This document shows positions 42,188 through 48,961 of a stretch of 64,000 nucleotides of DNA, in pieces; the stretch's first letter is position 1; the number at the start of each line of letters is the position of its first letter. The notes under the pieces are model-generated. The model had not been told where the DNA came from and searched no databases. It saw nothing but the letters and a program-made list of their open reading frames with translations. The translations under genes were made by a program, and so were the position numbers. Origin of the DNA: Mycobacterium sp. 852013-51886_SCH5428379. GTDB lineage: Bacteria; Actinomycetota; Actinomycetes; Mycobacteriales; Mycobacteriaceae. The stretch is from contig NZ_LZSU01000052.1 in assembly GCF_001665575.1 (NCBI RefSeq), forward strand, positions 118,575 through 182,574. The letters are read 5' to 3'.

Positions 42188-43462
42188 TCACCTCCGCTGA
42201 CGGACATATGTCTCGACCAGGTCGGCCGCGGCCGCGGCACTCTGTGCGGGCGGAGTCATCTGCGCGGCGACCGCACGGGCCCGCACCTGACATCCCGGAT
42301 CGAGGACAGCGCGCAGATCGGCGATCAGCGTCTTCTTGGTCGTGCTCGAAAAGCGCCGCGCCGTACCGACTTTCAGTCGCTTGACCGCGGTCCCCCACAC
42401 CACCTGGACGTCCGTCATCCACAGGATCAGCGTCGGGACACCGGCGCGCAGGCTCGCGGCGGTGGTGCCCGCGCCACCGTGGTGGACCACGGCGCGGCAG
42501 GAGGGGAATATGGTCGCGAAGTTGACCGTGCCGACCACCTTCACGTGCGGTGGCACCGCGGCGGCGTCGAAGTCGCTCCAGCCCGCGCCCACCAGCGCGC
42601 GGTGGCCGAGCTGTGCGCAGGCCGCGACGATCATCGCGATCGTGTCCGCCGGTGACTCGACCGGAATGCTGCCGAATCCGAAGAAGATCGGCGGCGTCCC
42701 GGACGCGATCCAGTCCATGACGTCGTCATCGGATTCGGTAGGCGCCTCCAGCGTCAGGGTGCCGACGAATGGCCGCTCGGGCGGTGTGCGACGGTTCCAA
42801 TGCGCCCACTCGGCGGCCAGCCCCGGGAAGCAGATGTCGTCATAGGCCTGGATCTCGAGGCCGCGGCGGGCGGCGATCCGGGCCGGCGCGGAACCCGTCG
42901 CTTCGGGCAGTCCCAGTTCGCGGCGTTGCGCGTCCTCGCTGGTTTTGACCCCGCGCCACACGAGCCAGTCGTACGCCGTCATCGCCGCCCGCACGATCGG
43001 CGCAGGGATGCCCGGCAACAGCCGGCCGTTGACCCGGATCGGGAACCAGAGCAGGGTCGCCAGCGGAATCCTCTGGTACTCAGCAACGTTGGAGGCGAGC
43101 TCCTGATAGCTCATCCCGCTCACGAGCAAATCGGCCCCGCGGGTGACGGAAACCAGCGAGGTGCTCATCTGCCCCCAGGCCCGCAGGCCCGGCTCGCGGG
43201 ATTCCCGCAGCAGGTCCTTGAGCTGGTTGATCCGCCAGAAGGTGCGGAAGAAGCGGGCCCAGAAGTTGCGGGTCGATTCGAGCCAGGTCTGGTTGTCCGG
43301 TCCGTAGGCGACCGCAGCCAGTCCGGCCGCCTCGGCGAATGCGACGAGGTCAGGCGGAACAGCCAAACAGACGTCATGTCCCCTCGCCGCGAGCTCGCGG
43401 CCGAGCGCGATCCCGGGTTCGACGTCACCACGCGTCCCGTAGAACGCCAACACCACCTTCAT
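42188..43462 (-). CDS. GT1-family glycosyltransferase (GPL Gtf-type), paralogue 5
   Basis: A 424-residue paralogue starting MKVVLAFYGTRGDVEPGIAL, with IFFGFGSIPVESPADTIA and VHHGGAGTTAASLRAGVP. ATG 43462 is the start shared with its paralogues; the much longer open frame to 44386 runs through the sulfotransferase gene in another frame and is Arg-rich, so it is rejected. It sits 44 nt after the sulfotransferase stop and before the ABC transporter, so sulfation and glycosylation may be coordinately expressed. The sugar donor is not known. Confidence 0.92.
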   Translation of the reverse strand: MKVVLAFYGTRGDVEPGIALGRELAARGHDVCLAVPPDLVAFAEAAGLAAVAYGPDNQTWLESTRNFWARFFRTFWRINQLKDLLRESREPGLRAWGQMSTSLVSVTRGADLLVSGMSYQELASNVAEYQRIPLATLLWFPIRVNGRLLPGIPAPIVRAAMTAYDWLVWRGVKTSEDAQRRELGLPEATGSAPARIAARRGLEIQAYDDICFPGLAAEWAHWNRRTPPERPFVGTLTLEAPTESDDDVMDWIASGTPPIFFGFGSIPVESPADTIAMIVAACAQLGHRALVGAGWSDFDAAAVPPHVKVVGTVNFATIFPSCRAVVHHGGAGTTAASLRAGVPTLILWMTDVQVVWGTAVKRLKVGTARRFSSTTKKTLIADLRAVLDPGCQVRARAVAAQMTPPAQSAAAAADLVETYVRQRR

Positions 43463-43506
43463 CGACTTCTGCTGACCCTCCACGTGACCCTCCACGGCGG
43501 CCGGCC

Positions 43507-44493
43507 TCAGGCCCAGGTGCCCCGGCGCCGGTGCACCAGCGCGAGAGTCTCCAACCCGACCTTGACCAGCGGCGGCAGCAGGAGCCGGTTCAGATTGCGG
43601 TAGCGCTGCGAATCCTCGACGGCGGTCCGGAAACCCCGCTCGCCGGCCTGGTATTGGTCGAAGACCCGATCCAGCACGGTCCGGTCCCACGGGTCGTCCC
43701 TTGCAGCGCGGCCCAGTTCGTCGTAGACCGTTTTCACCCAGTCGGTGCCGAAGGGTTCGGCGACCGGGCCGCTGTGGCGGTGGTGCCGCAAACCCGGGGA
43801 GAGGAACTCTTCGATGGCGATGTCGTTGCGGTTGTCCAGATCGACCTGGAGGCCGGTGCCGATCCGCTTGACCTCCCGACGCCAGTCCTCGAGGAGATTC
43901 TCGAACTCGACGATCACGCGTGGTACGTCGCGGGTGTCGCGCTCGGCCAGCAGGGTGTACTTGAGCCACCAGGCGCTGCCGAGCTCCGGCGAGGACCGCA
44001 CGTAGTTCTGTTTGCTGGCGCGCTTCTCGATCGACGCCGAGGCCTCCGCCGGGTGCCGCATCGCCACCACGGCGGCGACGTCGAACCCCGCGCGGCGCGC
44101 CCCTTCGAACCACAGACCGATCAACGCGGTGATCTTGGGTTCTTTGACGATCACGAGGGGGGCGGGCGGCAGCGCCGCGAAATACTTCTGGATCCTGTTG
44201 ATCCACACCGCATCCTGCTCGGGCGAGGTCGCCCCGTCCGGCGGTCGCATGGCCAGGTCGTATGCCGAGCTGCGTCGGCTGCGCAGGATCGCCTCGTTCA
44301 GGTGGATGGCCGCGCGCGGCTCCCAGAAGCCGCGGGGGTTGTCGGCGGTGGCACCCAGCAGTCGCGGGGGCAGCTTCGCACCGCACAACGAGAGCACCCG
44401 CGCCAGGGCCGACGTCCCGGACCTGCCGAACCCGAGAACGAAGAGGACCACCGGCCGGGGCGTCGTCGACGGTGCTGCAGGGGATTCACGCAT
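43507..44493 (-). CDS. Sulfotransferase family protein
   Basis: A 328-residue protein with the PAPS 5'-phosphosulfate loop VLGFGRSGTSALARVL near residue 19 and the second PAPS segment AVVAMRHPAEASASI near 137 (Arg-His-Pro in place of the common Arg-Asn-Pro). WEPRAAIHLNEAIL near 57 and the central FENLLEDWRREVKR are typical of the bacterial sulfotransferase fold. It would transfer sulfate from PAPS to a hydroxyl, probably of a sugar. Sulfated GPL-type lipids have been reported from rapidly growing mycobacteria. The gene heads the minus-strand run that continues into the glycosyltransferase and ABC exporter genes. Confidence 0.82.
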   Translation of the reverse strand: MRESPAAPSTTPRPVVLFVLGFGRSGTSALARVLSLCGAKLPPRLLGATADNPRGFWEPRAAIHLNEAILRSRRSSAYDLAMRPPDGATSPEQDAVWINRIQKYFAALPPAPLVIVKEPKITALIGLWFEGARRAGFDVAAVVAMRHPAEASASIEKRASKQNYVRSSPELGSAWWLKYTLLAERDTRDVPRVIVEFENLLEDWRREVKRIGTGLQVDLDNRNDIAIEEFLSPGLRHHRHSGPVAEPFGTDWVKTVYDELGRAARDDPWDRTVLDRVFDQYQAGERGFRTAVEDSQRYRNLNRLLLPPLVKVGLETLALVHRRRGTWA

Positions 44494-44866
44494 CGGCTAG
44501 CTACGCGCTTCGTGGACGCGAAGCACCGGCAAGGGGATGACCCGCCCGCCCATGACGTTCGTGTCCGCCGTAGCGACGGGCTCCGCGACATTGCGTTGGG
44601 TCCTGTGCACGGCGACAGGATAGGGATACCGAAACTGCTTCCGCAAGGAAACAGTCGAACCCGCCGACCCAGCGGTAATGCCGTTAGGAGCCAGTCGATT
44701 GACGTTCTTGCAAATTTTTGCGGAGACCACCCGCAACGGTCGGCTACTCTCACCATGACGAACGGCGCGATCCGCCTGAAGCGCGGCGCGGCGTCGGTCT
44801 CCGTGGACGCCGGATGCTTCGCCGCGCGCCCGCGGGAAATTGCTCATGCTCATCGGAGGCTAGCTA
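44494..44866. other. 373-nt divergent intergenic region
   Basis: No convincing gene is seen. It lies between the minus-strand sulfotransferase and the plus-strand acyltransferase. TTGACG at 44699-44704 is a possible -35, but no matching -10 follows at 16-19 nt. GCAAA-TT-TTTGC at 44710-44721 is an AT-rich dyad next to it. The short open frames here (for example the extension upstream of the acyltransferase) lack family features. Confidence 0.45.
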
Positions 44867-46273
44867 GTGGCAGTCCGGATTCACTCCGCGCGTTCACCTG
44901 TCGACGACCACGCATCGGTCGGTGAGGCACCGCCGGACAACCGCCTCGCCCTCCTGGACCAGGCCTTCTATGAGGGGCACCGAGCTGCCGGACAACGCGA
45001 AGTCATGCAGGTCGGCTGGGTGTACGAGCGCCCCGTGGATTTCGATCAGCTCGAAGACTTCTCGCAGAATCTCGGCCGCGGACTCCTCGGGCGGCTCATC
45101 GAGCGCTCACCGCTCCCGTTCGGCCGGCATCGCTGGGTCGCGGCGCCGCCGCCGCGCCGCATCACCGTCGCCGAGGGGGCGCGTCCCCGCGCCGAGGTCG
45201 GCGACTGGTTCGACGAATGCACCCAGCTGCCAGTCGATCCGGAGTCCGGACCGGGGTGGCGCATCGACGTCACCCCTCTGTCGGACGGATCGACCGCGAT
45301 CAGCCTGGTGCTGTCCCACTACGTGATCGACGGTATCGGCGGGGCCCTCGCGGTCACCGAGGCGATCCTGAAGCTGCCCCGGCATCTCGGCTATCCACCG
45401 CCCCGATCCAGGACCCCCCTCCAGGCGTTGATCCAGGACACCCGTGAGACGGCGCAGGAGCTGCCGTCGGTCGCCCGCGCCGTGGTGGCGGCGGCCAGAG
45501 AAGCCCGGCGCCGACGCGACGAAGGCGACCGCGCCACACCGGCACGACCCATTGCGGCAACCGGCACCGACGAACCCGTCGTCGCGCCCAGCGTTTGGAT
45601 CCGCTTCGCCCAGGACGAATGGAACGCGAGGGCCGGGGATCTCGGCGGCACCCACAGCACCCTGGCCGCAGCGTTCACCGCACGGCTGGACGAGCGGATG
45701 GGGCGCGAGCACGGAGGCGTCGACGGCGTACCGGTGTTGCTCACCCTCAACGACCGCACGACAGCCGATGACGCGCGGGCGATCGCGGTCAAGTTCGTCC
45801 GCGCCCGCATCGGCACCGCCGACATCACCACGAATCTCACAGGAGCACGCGCAGCCATCAAGGCCGCGCTCGCAACGGCGCAGGAGACCCAGGATGAGGC
45901 CGAGGAGCTCGTTCCCCTCACACCGTTCACTCCGCAGCGGGCCTGGCGTCAGCTCGCCGACTATGCGATCGACGATCCCGAGCAGCCCGCGGTGTGTTCC
46001 AACCTCGGGGACACCGGTCCCGCGGCGATTCGCCCCGACGGCACGCTGTGCGACGCCGCATTCGCCCGGGGTGCGAGCCAACACCTGACCCGGCGCCGGC
46101 TCGCGCGCATCGGCAGTCAGGCGCACGTCTACTACGGCACCGCGACAGAGATGAACATGGTCACGATCTACGTCTGCGCGTTCCGCCCCGGTGCGGTGAG
46201 CACCAGGGCCGAGTTGCGCGACCTCGTGGCTCAGGTGGCGGCCGACTTCGGTTTGTCGGGCCGGATCGAGTAA
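44867..46273 (+). CDS. PapA-like acyltransferase (condensation-domain superfamily)
   Basis: A 468-residue protein of the chloramphenicol acetyltransferase/condensation fold. The catalytic motif SHYVIDGIGG near residue 149 keeps the second histidine and the aspartate of HHxxxDG, and LTLNDRTTADDARA near 288 and VCSNLGDTGPAAIRP near 383 are the region that usually holds DFGWG-like elements. PapA proteins acylate trehalose, phthiocerol or sugar hydroxyls from a carrier- or CoA-bound chain. GPL loci include a PapA3-like gene, so O-acylation of the glycolipopeptide is plausible. GTG 44867 is supported by CGGAGG at 44854-44859. It ends five bases from the convergent MFS gene. Confidence 0.8.
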   Translation: MAVRIHSARSPVDDHASVGEAPPDNRLALLDQAFYEGHRAAGQREVMQVGWVYERPVDFDQLEDFSQNLGRGLLGRLIERSPLPFGRHRWVAAPPPRRITVAEGARPRAEVGDWFDECTQLPVDPESGPGWRIDVTPLSDGSTAISLVLSHYVIDGIGGALAVTEAILKLPRHLGYPPPRSRTPLQALIQDTRETAQELPSVARAVVAAAREARRRRDEGDRATPARPIAATGTDEPVVAPSVWIRFAQDEWNARAGDLGGTHSTLAAAFTARLDERMGREHGGVDGVPVLLTLNDRTTADDARAIAVKFVRARIGTADITTNLTGARAAIKAALATAQETQDEAEELVPLTPFTPQRAWRQLADYAIDDPEQPAVCSNLGDTGPAAIRPDGTLCDAAFARGASQHLTRRRLARIGSQAHVYYGTATEMNMVTIYVCAFRPGAVSTRAELRDLVAQVAADFGLSGRIE

Positions 46274-46278
46274 CGACC

Positions 46279-47802
46279 CTAATCCCCGATCTCGTCCGCC
46301 GCGTCGTCGAGGATCTGCTGCGCTTGCCGCGCGTGTGCCACCTGCGCTGCGGTGTAGCGGATGAACAGCGCGACGCCGGCGAGCAGCAGGGCGACCGCGC
46401 CCAGGCACAGCACCCCGTGGGTGTAGCCGCTGTCGAGTGCGTCCAGTTGCCCGTCGGTCATCGCCGCCGCCGGGCCGGTGGTTCCGCCCAACTGCAGGGT
46501 GCGAGACGTGACGGCGGCCTGGATGCCCACCAGCACGGCGGGCCCGCCGACGCTCTGGAGCATCACGATGATCGCCGCCGTCGGGCCGATGCGGTCGGGA
46601 CCGACGCTGGCGACCAGCGACAAGCCGAGCGGAACGTTGATCAGGCCGATGCCGAAGGCGCCGATGCACATGGGCACCAACAGGTTCGGGAAGTAGGCCA
46701 TCGTAGGACTCAGCGTCGATCCGCCCACGACCATGGCGCCGATCACCAGTGTGCAGCCGGTGAGCACGACGGCTCGCGGTGACCACGCCATGACCAGCCG
46801 GGAGGACACCCCTGTTCCCACCGCCATCGCGACGGCGATCGGAATGAAGCCCACACCGGCCTCGGCCGGGCTGCGGCCCATGATGGTCTGGACGTAGAAC
46901 GCGACCAGCACGGTCAGCGTGAAACTGATTCCGGTACTGAGGAATACGGCCACGAAGCAGGCCAGCCGGTCGCGGTCGCGGAAGAGGCTGAACGGCACGA
47001 TCGGGTTCTCGGCCGTACGCTCCACGAGCACGAATGCGACGAAACCCACCAGCGTCGCGATACCGAGCACCACTGTGGCCGGCGACAGCCATCCCTTCTC
47101 CGGGCCCATGGACAGACCGAAGACGGCCGCGATGATGGTGGCGGTGGCCAGCACCGCTCCGGCGACATCCAGCCTCATCCGCTCCCGCTGCGACTCCTGC
47201 AACATGCGGCGCGCCACGAGGATGACCAGGACGCCGATCGGGACGTTGATCAGGAACGCCAACCGCCAGGACACCTCGGTGAGGATGCCGCCCAGAGCCA
47301 GACCCAGGATCGCGCCGAGACTCGCCAACGTGCCGAACACCGCGATCGCGGCGTTGCGAGCCGGCCCCTTCGGGAACGTGGTCGCCAGCAGCGCGGTACA
47401 GGTCGGGGTCACGATCGCCGCGGCCACCCCGTGGAGGAGCCGGGCGAACACGAGTGATTCACCGTTCCAGGCGACACCGCACAGAATCGAGGCGAAGGTG
47501 AACAGCGCCACGCCGGCGATGAACACCCGTTTGCGCCCGAAGGCGTCGCCGAGACGCCCACCCAGCAGGATCAGGCCCCCGAAGGTCAACAGGTAGGCGG
47601 TGATCACCCATGCCTTCGTCGCGTCCGACAGGCCCAGCTCGTTCTGGATCTTGGGAAGCGCGAACACCGCGATGGGGCCGTCCATCGCGGCGACCAGTTG
47701 CACGCCGCCGATCGCGATGACCGGGCCCAGGAAGTGCCGGGAGCGCAGCCACGCCGGCGATCGCCGTCGCGATTCCTGCAGTGCAGTCGGTTCAGCCCGC
47801 AT
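46279..47802 (-). CDS. MFS drug/lipid exporter, DHA2 (EmrB/QacA) family, 14 TM
   Basis: A 507-residue membrane protein with about 14 predicted TM segments. The family motifs are GGRLGDAFGRKRVF (motif A, loop 2-3) near residue 82 and WRLAFLINVPIGVLVIL (after TM6). A short C-terminal cytoplasmic tail follows VALFIRYTAAQVAHA. ATG 47802 is preferred; the 33-residue extension upstream has no transporter features. Such pumps usually export drugs or lipophilic compounds by proton antiport. Here it may export an intermediate or give self-protection, but a general drug-efflux role is just as likely. No TetR-type regulator is adjacent. Confidence 0.88.
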   Translation of the reverse strand: MRAEPTALQESRRRSPAWLRSRHFLGPVIAIGGVQLVAAMDGPIAVFALPKIQNELGLSDATKAWVITAYLLTFGGLILLGGRLGDAFGRKRVFIAGVALFTFASILCGVAWNGESLVFARLLHGVAAAIVTPTCTALLATTFPKGPARNAAIAVFGTLASLGAILGLALGGILTEVSWRLAFLINVPIGVLVILVARRMLQESQRERMRLDVAGAVLATATIIAAVFGLSMGPEKGWLSPATVVLGIATLVGFVAFVLVERTAENPIVPFSLFRDRDRLACFVAVFLSTGISFTLTVLVAFYVQTIMGRSPAEAGVGFIPIAVAMAVGTGVSSRLVMAWSPRAVVLTGCTLVIGAMVVGGSTLSPTMAYFPNLLVPMCIGAFGIGLINVPLGLSLVASVGPDRIGPTAAIIVMLQSVGGPAVLVGIQAAVTSRTLQLGGTTGPAAAMTDGQLDALDSGYTHGVLCLGAVALLLAGVALFIRYTAAQVAHARQAQQILDDAADEIGD

Positions 47803-48373
47803 GAATTGAGTGCCCCACTCTGCGTCGTGTACCGCCGCTGGACGGCCCGACTGTAGCAGTCCGCAGCCCTCCCACGGGGCAAAAAATGACGTCATCGACA
47901 TTTACATCCGGTCGCCGGTATGTCGCACCGCAGGCCGTCGTGCCCGTGTCCGCGCGGGCCTGAGCAAACATTGCCAGCAGCGTTCGGCGACCGCGTTACC
48001 CGCGGCCGTTCCGCCGCTTGGAGTGGCCCGCCCGCTGTCGACCCACCAGTGGCGATCAGCGGCGAACCCACGACGATCTGACAGCAAAATGCCAGGTTGA
48101 ACGGCTCACCTGGTCGCGAACGACGCCGATGTCGGGCGCCGGCGCCGACCCCGTCGGCATCGGAACCGTCTGCCACGCCGAGACACCTGCGCGTTTGCGA
48201 AAAACCGCCTTACGGTGCCTGTCGGCGTGATTGACTCTGGCGTCAAATGCTTGCGTTCGCCACGACGCGCTCTCGACGGGTGCGACTCGGCGGCGCGAAT
48301 GTCCGGCAGTCCGTCGTACACATGCGGTCACCCGGCAGGGCGCGGGGTGTTCAGACCTTGGGAAAGGTGGAAG
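47803..48373. other. 571-nt divergent intergenic region with palindromes
   Basis: No convincing gene is seen. It holds the promoters of the minus-strand MFS gene and the plus-strand mmpS operon. Visible elements are ATGACGTCAT, a perfect 10-nt palindrome at 47886-47895; arms CGACAT (47896-47901) and ATGTCG (47920-47925) around a CCGG-TCG-CCGG core, right next to it; GGCGCCGGCGCC at 48133-48144; and TTGAC-N6-GTCAA at 48231-48246, 128 nt before the mmpS start. The first pair sits 84-123 nt upstream of the MFS start, a suitable place for operators. Confidence 0.5.
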
Positions 48374-48961
48374 GTGGGTTCGGTGGTCGACGGCAGCTCG
48401 CCCGACGTGGTGCCAGCACCGCCCGATACGGCTCAGGTCGACGACGACACCGGCCCGATTGCCGCCGCGCCTCCGCCTCCACCCACGCCTGTCCCCCGGA
48501 AGCGGCGGCGGGGACTCGGATCCATTCTCTTCCTGCTCCTGCGCAGGCTGTGGATTCCCCTCGTCGTGGTCATCGTGGTCGCCGCCGGTGGGTTCACCGT
48601 GTCGCGGTTGCACGGGGTCTTCGGATCCGACACCTCGCTCGCCTACGGCGACACCGCCACCGAGGACACCAGGCCGGTCAACCCGAAGATCCTGCGCTAC
48701 GAGATCTTCGGACCGCCGGGGACCGTCGCGCAGATCAGCTTCTTCAACGGCAACGGCGACCCGGAGTTCCTCCAGGAAGTGGCGCTGCCCTGGTCGCTGG
48801 AATTCCCGATCACCGGCGCCGCCGGTGTCGGCAGCGTTGCGGCACAGGGTGACAGCGAAAGCCTGGGCTGCCGCATCCTCGTCGATGGCGAGATCAAAGA
48901 CGAGAAGATCGCGACGCACGAAGTGAGCACCTTCACCTCGTGCATGCTGAGGGCCGCATGA
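48374..48961 (+). CDS. mmpS4: MmpS-family accessory protein of the MmpL exporter
   Basis: A 195-residue protein with a long Pro-rich cytoplasmic N-terminus (PPPPPTPVP), a basic KRRRG, one membrane span near residues 72-90 (WIPLVVVIVVAAGGFTV) and a periplasmic beta-rich domain. The C-terminal domain has the MmpS pattern LRYEIFGPPGTVAQISFF, then WSLEFPI, and CRILVDGEIKDEK with EVSTFTSCML at the end. MmpS4 is required for GPL export and the mmpS4-mmpL4a-mmpL4b order is the GPL arrangement. GTG 48374 follows GGAAAGG; the N-terminus is longer than in typical MmpS proteins (~140-150 aa), so GTG 48383 or a shorter start could be used. It overlaps the MmpL gene by ATGA. Confidence 0.87.
   Translation: MGSVVDGSSPDVVPAPPDTAQVDDDTGPIAAAPPPPPTPVPRKRRRGLGSILFLLLRRLWIPLVVVIVVAAGGFTVSRLHGVFGSDTSLAYGDTATEDTRPVNPKILRYEIFGPPGTVAQISFFNGNGDPEFLQEVALPWSLEFPITGAAGVGSVAAQGDSESLGCRILVDGEIKDEKIATHEVSTFTSCMLRAA

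Noticed and set aside
42188..44386. A 732-codon minus-strand frame fused to the glycosyltransferase
   Set aside because: The extra ~308 residues are Arg/Pro-rich and overlap the sulfotransferase gene in another frame. The glycosyltransferase starts at 43462 like its paralogues.
44699..44740. TTGACG at 44699 as a complete promoter for the acyltransferase
   Set aside because: No acceptable -10 hexamer follows at 16-19 nt, so only the hexamer is noted.
45107..47092. A 661-codon minus-strand frame antisense to the acyltransferase and overlapping the MFS gene
   Set aside because: It is a shadow frame with no domain. The PapA-like and MFS genes in the region have clear motifs and start signals.
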